NCBI GenBank assembly: GCA_027311485.1 | Contig: DAICYU010000265.1 | Coordinates: forward strand, 1 to 6,099 | DNA: 6,099 bases | Reading direction: 5' to 3' | Origin: Acetobacteraceae bacterium | GTDB taxonomy: Bacteria; Pseudomonadota; Alphaproteobacteria; Acetobacterales; Acetobacteraceae | Part shown: one piece after another, positions 1 through 6,099 of the stretch | Position numbering within the stretch: position 1 is the first letter of the stretch | How the letters are laid out: every line of letters begins with the position of its first letter | Translations under genes and position numbers: made by a program | The notes under the pieces: model-generated | The model's database searches: none | Told to the model about the DNA's origin: nothing | What the model saw: the letters and a program-made list of their open reading frames with translations, nothing else

Positions 1-275
1 AGGGCAGCGGCCTGGGATTAAGCATCGTGCAGGCTATTGTGAGGCTGCATGATTTCGAAATAATCGTAGAAGACGCACAGCCCGGCTGCCTGTTCGAACT
101 CCGCTGCTATCCGCCTGAAAGCGTTCCGGTGACCGCCGGGATGGAGCCTGACGGCAGGCGATGGATCCCATCTTGGCTGCGGCGCCCCGGCGTGAAAACC
201 GCCGGGACGCCAGAGGACCAGGCGCTTGGCCCGGGACGACCGGGCAGTGTCGGCGTCCTCGGAAATATGAGCTGA
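1..275 (+). CDS. Sensor histidine kinase, C-terminal fragment (5' end outside window)
   Basis: This is the end of a two-component sensor kinase. It is read from nt 3 and has 90 residues plus a TGA stop. The first residues, GSGLGLSIV, are the G2 glycine box of the HATPase_c fold, which closes the lid over ATP. They are followed by the usual last helix and strands (QAIVRLHDFEIIVEDAQPG, then CLFELRCYP). Most kinases have HGG after the helix, whereas this one has HDF. The canonical domain is finished by about residue 38 (nt 116). A Pro/Gly/Arg-rich tail of about 52 residues follows with no recognisable motif, and both other frames meet stops at nt 116-118 and 130-132, close to where the domain ends. 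The tail may therefore be a recent read-through of former spacer, or simply lineage-specific. The gene ends 18 bp before the efflux permease on the same strand, so it probably controls or is co-transcribed with the pump. The signal sensed is unknown because the sensor part lies outside the window. Confidence 0.85.
   Translation, partial: GSGLGLSIVQAIVRLHDFEIIVEDAQPGCLFELRCYPPESVPVTAGMEPDGRRWIPSWLRRPGVKTAGTPEDQALGPGRPGSVGVLGNMS
186..206 (+). repeat. Perfect 7-bp inverted repeat (GC hairpin)
   Basis: CCCGGCG at 186-192 pairs perfectly with CGCCGGG at 200-206 across a 7-nt loop (TGAAAAC). No T-run follows, so it is not a typical intrinsic terminator. It lies in the odd tail of the kinase gene, about 90 bp upstream of the permease start. 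It could be an mRNA structure or an operator half-site, but in GC-rich DNA a chance hairpin is also plausible. Confidence 0.4.
229..245 (+). repeat. 6-bp inverted repeat (GC hairpin)
   Basis: GCCCGG at 229-234 pairs with CCGGGC at 240-245 across the 5-nt loop GACGA. It is the second GC-rich stem within 60 bp, and again no U-tract follows. It lies about 50 bp upstream of the permease start codon. Its role is unknown, and chance occurrence cannot be excluded. Confidence 0.35.
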
Positions 276-278
276 ATC

Positions 279-286
279 GAGAAGGA
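279..286 (+). promoter_or_regulatory. Ribosome binding site of the RND permease
   Basis: The purine-rich stretch GAGAAGGA ends 7 nt before the ATG at 294, a good Shine-Dalgarno position. It fixes ATG 294 as the start and sits in the 18-bp gap after the kinase stop codon. Confidence 0.75.
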
Positions 287-293
287 AAAGCAG

Positions 294-3200
294 ATGCTGG
301 CGATTGTCCGTATTGCACTGAGCCGGCCGTTTACCTTCGTTGTGCTGGCGATCCTGATTGTCATATTCGGGACTCTCTCCAGCATTACGACGCCAACGGA
401 CATTTTCCCGGCGATCCGAATCCCGGTTGTCAGTGTGGTCTGGACCTATACGGGCCTGCCGCCCGGTGACATGTCGGGACGGGTTGTTTATTACTACGAA
501 CGGACACTGACGACTCAGGTCAACGACATCCAGCACATTGAGTCGCAGTCGTTGCCCGGGTATGGCGTAGTCAAGATATTCTTTCAGCCGAGCGTGAATA
601 TCAGCTCGGCGCTGGCGCAGGTGACGGCGGCGTCGCAGACGGTGCTGAAGCTGCTGCCACCGGGTATCACGCCACCATACGTGCTCAGTTACAATGCATC
701 GAGCGTCCCGATCCTGCAGTTGGCGCTGGCCAGCAAAACGGTCTCCCAAACGGCACTGTTCGATTTGGCGCAGAACTTCATACGGCCGCAGCTGGCGACT
801 GTCGCGGGTGCGGCGATCCCGTCGCCCTATGGCGGCAAGATCCGACAGGTGCAGGTCGATTTGAACATGCACGCGCTGCAGGCGCTCCATCTGTCGCCGC
901 AGGACGTGGTTACCGCGATCGCCAACCAGAACCTGGTCCTGCCCGCCGGCACGGAAAAGGTCGGCATGTATGAGTACAACGTCCAGCTGAACGCGAGCCC
1001 GCAGGCAATTGCCGAACTGAACGACCTGCCGATCAAGAAGGTCAACGGCACCATCGTTTATGTGCACGATGTGGCCTACGTCCATGACGGCAGCCCGCCG
1101 CAGACGAACATCGTGCGGATGGACGGCGAACGGGCGGTGATGATGACGATCCAGAAGGCCGGATCGGCGTCCACCCTGGATATCATCGCCGGCGTGAAGG
1201 CATTGTTGCCTCGGGTTGAATCGACGCTGCCGCCTGGGGTGCACATCACGCTGATCGGCGACCAGTCGGTGTTCGTGAAGGCGGCGGTTTCGGGCGTGAT
1301 CCGCGAAGGCGCGATCGCGGCGGCGCTGACCGGGTTGATGATCCTGCTGTTCCTGGGCAGCTGGCGATCGACGGTGATCATCACCGTGTCGATCCCTTTG
1401 GCGGTGCTGTCCTCGATCACGCTGCTATCGATCGTCGGTGAGACAATTAACGTCATGACGCTGGGCGGCCTGGCACTCGCGGTCGGCATCCTGGTGGACG
1501 ACGCGACGGTGACGATCGAAAATATCAACTGGCATCTGGAGATGGGCAAGAAGATCACCGATGCAATCATGGACGGCGCGCGACAGATCGTCACGCCGGC
1601 GTTCGTGTCGCTGCTGTGCATCTGTATCGTCTTCGTGCCGATGTTCTCATTGAGTGGTGTGGCACGCTATCTGTTCGTGCCGCTGGCTGAGTCGGTCATC
1701 TTCGCGCTGGTCTCATCTTTCGTATTATCGCGCACCCTGGTGCCGACGATGGCGAAATACCTGCTGCCGGAACACGCGCCGCACGAGCACGGGACCGTGA
1801 AGAAGTCGCGCAACCCGCTGGTCCGCTTCCAGCAGGGGTTTGAGGCTGTCTTCCTGTTCATTCGGCAGCGGTACTTCAACCTTCTGCGGTTGGCCGTCGG
1901 CAATCCGATCCGGTTTATGGTCGGGTTCCTGGTGATCGTCGTGGTATCGTTCGGGCTGACGCCTTACCTGGGCCAGAACTTCTTCCCGTCGGTCGACGCC
2001 GGACAGATCAAGCTGCATATCCGCGGATTGACCGGCATGCGGATCGAGGAGACGGCTCGCCTCTGCAACCAGATTGAGGATCGCATCAAGACGATCATTC
2101 CGAAACGGGACCTGGGCACGATTGTTGACAACATCGGCTTGCCGATCAGCGGCATCAACATCGCCTATGGCAACTCGGGCACCATCGGTCCGGAGGACGC
2201 CGACATCTACATCACGCTGAACGAAGACCATCGTCCCACGGCCGAGTATGTGCGGACACTGCGCAAGCAGTTGCCGGTCCTGTTCCCGGGCACGACGTTT
2301 GCGTTCCTGCCTGCGGACATCATCACGCAGATCCTGAACTTTGGCTTGCCGGCGCCGATCGACGTGCAGGTGATCGGACCCAATCAGGAGGCGAACCGGG
2401 AGTATGCGAGTGAGTTGATGGCACGCATCCGCAACGTGCCGGGTGTTGCCGACCTTCGGATGGAGCAGGCGTTCAACCAGCCGACGCTGAACGTGGACGT
2501 CAACCGGTCCTTCGCGAATACCGTTGGGCTGACCCAGCGCGATGTGGCGACCAGCCTGCTGACTTCACTGGCCGGCAGTGGTCAGGTTAACCCATCGTTC
2601 TGGCTAAACCCGAAGAACGGCGTGTCCTATCCGATTATCGTGCAGACGCCGCAGTATCGGATGGACTCGATCTCGGACCTGAACAACCTGCCGATCACGG
2701 GCGGCAAGTCGACCCAGTTGCTTGGCGCCTTGGCAACCGTTTCCCAGGGACCCAGCCCCGCGATCGTGTCACACTATAACGTGCAGCCGGTGATCGACCT
2801 GTATGCCTCCACCCAAGGGCGGGATCTTGGGGCGGTGGCGACGGACATCGAGCAAATTCTGGCCCAGATGAAGGGGCAGGTGCCGAAAGGGTCCTTCGTC
2901 GTGCTGCGCGGGCAGGTGGAGACGATGCAAACCGCCTTCTTCCAGCTGTATGCTGGCTTGGCCGGTGCCATCGTGCTGATCTACCTGCTGATCGTCGTGA
3001 ACTTCCAGTCATGGCTCGATCCCTTCGTCATCATCACCGCGCTGCCGGGGGCCTTGGCGGGGATCGTCTGGATGTTGTTCATGACGCACACCACGCTGTC
3101 CGTTCCGGCGTTGACGGGGGCGATCCTGTGTATGGGTGTGGCGACGGCGAACAGTATCCTGGTTGTCAGCTTCGCGCGGGAACGTCTGGCGGAAGGTGAC

Positions 3201-3473
3201 GGTCCGGTCCGGGCGGCGCTGGAAGCCGGTTTGATCCGGTTCCGTCCGGTTCTCATGACGGCGCTGGCCATGATCATCGGCATGGCGCCGATGGCACTGG
3301 GAATGGGTGAGGGTGGCGAGCAGAACGCGCCGCTCGGTCGCGCGGTGATCGGCGGCCTGGTGGTGGCAACCTGCGCGACGCTGTACTTCGTGCCGGTCGT
3401 CTTCAGCGTGGTGCATGCGCGGGAGGCAAGGCGCGCCGCCCGTTCGGGTCAGCTGTCTCATTCAAAAGCCTGA
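294..3473 (+). CDS. RND-family efflux permease (HAE1/AcrB-like inner-membrane subunit)
   Basis: This proton-driven inner-membrane pump subunit should work as a trimer, taking substrate from the periplasm or membrane and passing it to the adaptor and outer-membrane channel. The 1059 residues match the usual 1030-1070. The pattern is the duplicated RND fold: TM1 at about 13-32, a periplasmic porter loop to about 335, TM2-6 at about 336-482, TM7 at about 538-557, a second porter loop to about 884, and TM8-12 at about 885-1040. TM4 carries GILVDDATVTIEN, so D402 and D403 correspond to AcrB D407/D408. TM11 keeps the equivalents of R971 (R982) and T978 (T989). TM10 reads GVATANSIL, so the essential lysine (AcrB K940) is Ala952. 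The start is the first ATG, with a good ribosome binding site and a typical N-terminus (MLAIVRIALSRPFTFVVLA). A His-containing cytoplasmic segment (HAPHEHG, 494-500) follows TM6. I recall a branch of RND proteins with this TM10 sequence, but cannot check it here. Assignment to RND is very secure; the substrate is unknown, and a CusA-type metal pump is unlikely given the TM4 and TM10 motifs. Confidence 0.96.
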   Translation: MLAIVRIALSRPFTFVVLAILIVIFGTLSSITTPTDIFPAIRIPVVSVVWTYTGLPPGDMSGRVVYYYERTLTTQVNDIQHIESQSLPGYGVVKIFFQPSVNISSALAQVTAASQTVLKLLPPGITPPYVLSYNASSVPILQLALASKTVSQTALFDLAQNFIRPQLATVAGAAIPSPYGGKIRQVQVDLNMHALQALHLSPQDVVTAIANQNLVLPAGTEKVGMYEYNVQLNASPQAIAELNDLPIKKVNGTIVYVHDVAYVHDGSPPQTNIVRMDGERAVMMTIQKAGSASTLDIIAGVKALLPRVESTLPPGVHITLIGDQSVFVKAAVSGVIREGAIAAALTGLMILLFLGSWRSTVIITVSIPLAVLSSITLLSIVGETINVMTLGGLALAVGILVDDATVTIENINWHLEMGKKITDAIMDGARQIVTPAFVSLLCICIVFVPMFSLSGVARYLFVPLAESVIFALVSSFVLSRTLVPTMAKYLLPEHAPHEHGTVKKSRNPLVRFQQGFEAVFLFIRQRYFNLLRLAVGNPIRFMVGFLVIVVVSFGLTPYLGQNFFPSVDAGQIKLHIRGLTGMRIEETARLCNQIEDRIKTIIPKRDLGTIVDNIGLPISGINIAYGNSGTIGPEDADIYITLNEDHRPTAEYVRTLRKQLPVLFPGTTFAFLPADIITQILNFGLPAPIDVQVIGPNQEANREYASELMARIRNVPGVADLRMEQAFNQPTLNVDVNRSFANTVGLTQRDVATSLLTSLAGSGQVNPSFWLNPKNGVSYPIIVQTPQYRMDSISDLNNLPITGGKSTQLLGALATVSQGPSPAIVSHYNVQPVIDLYASTQGRDLGAVATDIEQILAQMKGQVPKGSFVVLRGQVETMQTAFFQLYAGLAGAIVLIYLLIVVNFQSWLDPFVIITALPGALAGIVWMLFMTHTTLSVPALTGAILCMGVATANSILVVSFARERLAEGDGPVRAALEAGLIRFRPVLMTALAMIIGMAPMALGMGEGGEQNAPLGRAVIGGLVVATCATLYFVPVVFSVVHAREARRAARSGQLSHSKA
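611..632 (+). repeat. 22-bp exact direct repeat, copy 1 (in permease gene)
   Basis: This stretch is identical to 3960-3981 in the adaptor gene. Both copies lie in the same codon phase and encode LAQVTAA (permease residues 107-113). The match ends at both sides (C versus A before it, T versus C after it). Confidence 0.7.
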
Positions 3474-3479
3474 TTTGTC

Positions 3480-3483
3480 GGAG
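3480..3483 (+). promoter_or_regulatory. Ribosome binding site of the adaptor gene
   Basis: GGAG lies 6 nt before the ATG at 3490, inside the 16-bp gap after the permease stop. It decides the start. The same frame is open further upstream to an ATG at 3415, but that would overlap the permease by 59 bp and add residues with no family counterpart. Confidence 0.7.
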
Positions 3484-3489
3484 ATTCTC

Positions 3490-4749
3490 ATGTCAGATAC
3501 AATGGTGGAAGCCGCGCCCGCGGTGCATACGGAACCGCCGCATCGGGAGCCTCCCGAAGATGGGCTTGAGCCGGTTCGCGTGCGGAAGGGGCGTCTGATC
3601 CTGGTGGGACTGGGCGCGCTGACGGCGGCGGCGCTGGTGGCTGCCTACGGCATCATGGATCGCAGCCACAGCGACGCCAAACTGGCGGAGTTGACGGCTG
3701 ACGAAGCAGTCCCGACGGTGGCGCTTATCAAACCGGTGCGTGGCGTCACCGGGCAGACGATCGATCTGCCCGGCCGCATCGACGCCTACTTCCAGGCGCC
3801 GATCTATGCCCGGGTCAGCGGCTACCTGAAAATGTGGTACAAGGACATCGGCGCGCAGGTCCACAAGGGAGACCTGTTGGCGCTGATCGAAACCCCGGAT
3901 TTGGATCAGGAGCTTGCGAAGGCGAAGGCCGACCTCGGGGTCGCGCAGGCCAACTACAAGCTGGCGCAGGTGACGGCGGCGCGCTGGCAGAAGCTGGCGA
4001 AGGCGGATGCGGTTTCCGTCCAGGAAGTCGATGTCAAGACCAGCGACGCGGCGGCACAGAAGGCGACGGTAACGGCGGCCGAGGCTGCTGTTTCCCGGCT
4101 TGAAGCGCTGGAAGACTTCAAGCGCATCGTCGCTCCTTTCGATGGCGTCGTCACCGCCCGGCGTACGGACGTGGGTGCGCTGATCAATGCGGGCAGCGGG
4201 AGCGGCCCCGAACTGTTCTCGGTCGCCGACGTGCATGAGATGCGGGTGTATGTGCGGGTGCCGCAGAGGCAGTCGGGCGGTATCAAGCAGGGCATGCAGG
4301 CGACGCTGACATTGCCGCAATACCCGGACCGGACATTCCCGGCCACCGTTGATACGACGTCGGGTGCGATCGATCCGTTGTCCAACACCTTGCTGGTGGA
4401 ACTGATCGCCAAGAACCCGGACGGGGTGCTGACACCGGGGACATTCGCGCAGGTGGAATTCAACTTGCCGCCGGCCCCCAACGTCATGCGCATCCCGACC
4501 AGCGCGTTGCTGTTCCGCAAGGGCGGCCTGAAGGTGGCGACCGTGGGCCCGGATGGAAAGGTGGCGATCAAGCCGATTAAAGCTGGACGTGACCTGGGAA
4601 CCGAGCTGGAGGTTCTGGCTGGGGTCGAGCCGACCGACCGTGTGATCAACAGCCCGCCCGACTCACTCATCAACGGTCAGACGGTTCGGCTGGCCGGTAC
4701 GGCAACGGCTGACGCTGGGACGAAACCGCTGGATGTGGCGCACAAATGA
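3490..4749 (+). CDS. Efflux RND periplasmic adaptor subunit (membrane fusion protein, AcrA/MdtA-like)
   Basis: This adaptor bridges the RND permease and the outer-membrane channel. It has 419 residues from ATG 3490, slightly longer than typical because of a Pro/Glu/Arg-containing N-terminal cytoplasmic stretch (1-33) before a single membrane anchor (about 34-53). There is no lipobox and no cysteine anywhere, so it is anchored by the helix and not by lipid. Domains in order: first lipoyl half (APIYARVSGYLKMWYKDIG, then GDLLALIETP, about 103-136), coiled-coil hairpin (about 136-208), second lipoyl half (RIVAPFDGVVTARRTDVGALI, about 212-232), beta-barrel (about 240-330), and membrane-proximal domain (about 332-402). 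The hairpin tip has R165-x3-L169-x6-S176, the same spacing as the R-L-S motif by which AcrA-type adaptors dock on TolC-type channels. That fits the outer-membrane factor encoded directly downstream. The stop codon overlaps that gene by ATGA. Family assignment is secure; substrate specificity cannot be inferred. Confidence 0.95.
   Translation: MSDTMVEAAPAVHTEPPHREPPEDGLEPVRVRKGRLILVGLGALTAAALVAAYGIMDRSHSDAKLAELTADEAVPTVALIKPVRGVTGQTIDLPGRIDAYFQAPIYARVSGYLKMWYKDIGAQVHKGDLLALIETPDLDQELAKAKADLGVAQANYKLAQVTAARWQKLAKADAVSVQEVDVKTSDAAAQKATVTAAEAAVSRLEALEDFKRIVAPFDGVVTARRTDVGALINAGSGSGPELFSVADVHEMRVYVRVPQRQSGGIKQGMQATLTLPQYPDRTFPATVDTTSGAIDPLSNTLLVELIAKNPDGVLTPGTFAQVEFNLPPAPNVMRIPTSALLFRKGGLKVATVGPDGKVAIKPIKAGRDLGTELEVLAGVEPTDRVINSPPDSLINGQTVRLAGTATADAGTKPLDVAHK
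3960..3981 (+). repeat. 22-bp exact direct repeat, copy 2 (in adaptor gene)
   Basis: This stretch is identical to 611-632 in the permease gene. It encodes LAQVTAA (adaptor residues 159-165 minus the final Arg, i.e. 158-164 by count from ATG 3490), immediately before Arg165 of the channel-docking motif in the coiled coil. Confidence 0.7.
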
Positions 4750-6099
4750 GGTGCTCTGTGCGCGGAACGACGCTGCTGGGTTTGATGGTGCTGACGGGCT
4801 GCTCGCTGGCGCCGAAGTACGAAGTGCCGAAGGTTCAGGCGATTCCGGCGTCCTTCAAGGAGGCCGGACCGTGGCAGGTGGCGCATCCTGCCGATACGCT
4901 GCCGCGAGGACCCTGGTGGACGGCATACGACGATTCTGAACTCAACCGACTGGAAGGCTACATCGAAGGCCATAATCCCACCATTGCCCAGGCTGTTGCC
5001 GCCTATGACGCAGCGCGTGCCTACGTGCTGGAAGCCAGGGCCGGGTTGCTGCCGCAGGTTATCGCTGGCGGCAGCATGACAACGAACCGGCAGTCGGAAC
5101 GGCGACCGCTGCGCAATAAGATCCAGCCCAACCAGTATCCGGCCAACACCGTCGATGTTCAGGTCAGCTACGATCTGGATCTTTGGGGCCGGCTGCGGAA
5201 CACGCTGGCCGCGCAGAAAGAGGCTGCGCAGGCGAGTGCCGCCGATCTGGCGACGATCCGGCTGAGCATGCATGCGGAACTGGCCAACGACTATGTCACC
5301 CTGCGTGGCCTGGATGCGCAGGAGAAACTGCTCGCGCAGACCGTGAAGGTGTACGACAAGGCGCTTGCCGTGACGCAGGCGCGGTATTCCGGACGGATCT
5401 CCTCGGGGCTGGACGTCGCACGGGCACAGGATCAGTTGCAGTCCGCGCAGGCGGCGGAAACTGACGTGGCTGCGCAACGGGCGCTGTATGAGCATGCTAT
5501 CGCAAGCCTGATTGGTGTCCCGGCGTCATCCTTCTCCCTGCCGGCGCAGGTGAAGCAAATCCCCGTCCCGAACATCCCGACCGGTGTGCCCTCGACGTTG
5601 CTGCAGCGGCGGCCGGATATTGCCGCGGCCGAACGGCGGGTGGCGTCGGCGAATTCGCTGGTTGGCGTGGCAAAGGCGGCGTTCTATCCGGATATCAGCC
5701 TGAGCGCCCTGTTCGGATACCAGAACACTGGCGAACTCGCGTTGCTAAGCACGCCATATACGTTCTGGACGGTCGGGCCGCAGCTGGCCATGCCGATCTT
5801 TGAAGGCGGACTGCTGCAGGCGCAGGAAGAGGCTGCCAAAGCGACCTTCCGTGAGGCGGGTGAAGCGTATCGCTCGGTGGTGCTGACGGCGTTCCAGCAG
5901 GTGGAGGACAGCTTGTCCAACCTGCGCATCCTGGCGCAGGAACTGAAGCAGGAACGGGCGGCGGCGCAATCGGCACAACGTGCGGCGGACATGTCCATGA
6001 GCCTGTACCGCGACGGTGCGACCAGCTATCTGGAAGTGGTGGTGTCGCAAACGGCCGCACTGCAGGCTGAGCAGACCCTACTGTCGTTGGAGACGAGAG
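4746..6099 (+). CDS. Outer-membrane efflux lipoprotein, NodT/TolC-class (3' end outside window)
   Basis: This is the outer-membrane channel of the pump, a trimeric beta-barrel with a long periplasmic helical tunnel. 451 codons are visible with no stop. NodT-type proteins usually have about 470-500 residues, so only a short C-terminal piece is missing. The N-terminus is a short lipoprotein signal (MRCSVRGTTLLGLMVLTGC) with lipobox LTGC, and Cys19 is the predicted lipidation site. It is the only cysteine of the mature part. Two OEP-type repeats are visible. The first contains WWTAYDDSELNRL (57-69) and YDLDLWGRLRNTLAAQKEAA (142-161). The second contains LLQRRPDIAAAERRVASAN (285-303), AAFYPDISLSALFGYQ (311-326) and FWTVGPQLAMPIFEGGLL (340-357), all classical for this family. 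ATG 4746 overlaps the adaptor stop (ATGA), suggesting translational coupling. A GTG at 4758 preceded by GAGG is an alternative start, giving a signal four residues shorter. It is the third gene of the efflux operon. Confidence 0.95.
   Translation, partial: MRCSVRGTTLLGLMVLTGCSLAPKYEVPKVQAIPASFKEAGPWQVAHPADTLPRGPWWTAYDDSELNRLEGYIEGHNPTIAQAVAAYDAARAYVLEARAGLLPQVIAGGSMTTNRQSERRPLRNKIQPNQYPANTVDVQVSYDLDLWGRLRNTLAAQKEAAQASAADLATIRLSMHAELANDYVTLRGLDAQEKLLAQTVKVYDKALAVTQARYSGRISSGLDVARAQDQLQSAQAAETDVAAQRALYEHAIASLIGVPASSFSLPAQVKQIPVPNIPTGVPSTLLQRRPDIAAAERRVASANSLVGVAKAAFYPDISLSALFGYQNTGELALLSTPYTFWTVGPQLAMPIFEGGLLQAQEEAAKATFREAGEAYRSVVLTAFQQVEDSLSNLRILAQELKQERAAAQSAQRAADMSMSLYRDGATSYLEVVVSQTAALQAEQTLLSLETR
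4748..4760 (+). promoter_or_regulatory. Possible alternative ribosome binding site and GTG start of the outer-membrane gene
   Basis: GAGG at 4748-4751 lies 6 nt before the in-frame GTG at 4758-4760, whereas the sequence before ATG 4746 has no strong Shine-Dalgarno match. Starting at GTG would give a 14-residue signal before the lipidated Cys, which is short but possible. The ATG could instead be translated by termination-reinitiation at ATGA. Confidence 0.4.

Noticed and set aside
132..207. 10-bp direct repeat ACCGCCGGGA at 132-141 and 198-207
   Set aside because: Short and GC-rich, with only two copies. Chance is the best explanation.
186..245. Intrinsic terminator between kinase and permease
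   Set aside because: The stems are GC-rich but no T-run follows either one, and they lie inside the kinase reading frame.
161..469. Short + strand frame overlapping the permease start
   Set aside because: Out of frame with the permease, no family resemblance, and it would overlap a secure gene by 176 bp.
18..1244. Open antisense frame of 408 codons opposite the kinase end and permease start
   Set aside because: Arg/His/Gln-rich translation with no domain, typical of the mirror frame of GC-rich codons. It lies entirely opposite well-supported coding sequence.
3415..3489. Upstream start for the adaptor gene at ATG 3415
   Set aside because: It overlaps the permease by 59 bp, and the extra residues precede an already complete N-terminal anchor. 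ATG 3490 has GGAG at 6 nt.
3493..4320. Open antisense frame of 275 codons opposite the adaptor gene
   Set aside because: Arg/His/Leu-rich shadow with no recognisable motif. The + strand gene there has all adaptor domains.
4677..5495. Open antisense frame of 272 codons opposite the outer-membrane gene
   Set aside because: Composition is that of a reverse-complement shadow, and it spans the junction of two real genes.
1..6099. CRISPR arrays, tRNA/rRNA genes, insertion sequences, attachment sites
   Set aside because: No regularly spaced repeats, transposase motifs, terminal inverted repeats or RNA-gene signatures were seen, and the window is almost fully coding.

Overview
The window reads as ordinary bacterial chromosome with roughly 60% or higher G+C (estimated by eye). 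All genes are on the + strand and closely packed. A lipidated NodT-type outer-membrane factor and a TolC-docking adaptor show a Gram-negative host. Codon preferences and the style of the sensor-kinase fragment would fit an alphaproteobacterium, possibly an acetic-acid-bacterium relative. That placement is an impression, since there is no rRNA or marker gene to test it.

Layout: (1) Positions 1-275 hold the last 90 residues of a histidine kinase. They begin inside the ATP-binding G2 box and end in an unusual ~52-residue tail. (2) Positions 294-3473 encode a complete 1059-residue RND inner-membrane efflux permease. (3) Positions 3490-4749 encode its periplasmic adaptor (membrane fusion protein). 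(4) From 4746 to the window end runs a lipoprotein outer-membrane factor of the NodT/TolC class, cut by the window after 451 codons. Gaps are 18 bp and 16 bp, followed by a 4-bp ATGA overlap, so this is almost certainly one operon in the order permease - adaptor - outer-membrane channel. No gene-free stretch exceeds 300 bp.

Function: the three products should assemble into one tripartite pump spanning both membranes. The permease captures substrate, the adaptor seals the periplasmic gap through its coiled-coil hairpin (an AcrA-like R-x3-L-x6-S docking motif is visible), and the outer-membrane factor forms the exit duct. The kinase immediately upstream suggests two-component control of the pump. 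Substrate cannot be read from the sequence.

No wholly new system was found. The best second-look points are: the permease keeps the TM4 Asp-Asp pair but has Ala where AcrB has its essential TM10 lysine (K940); an exact 22-bp repeat, in the same codon phase, is shared by the permease and adaptor genes just before the adaptor's docking motif; the kinase has an odd C-terminal tail whose DNA carries two GC-rich hairpins just upstream of the pump operon; and the outer-membrane gene has an ambiguous ATG/GTG start.
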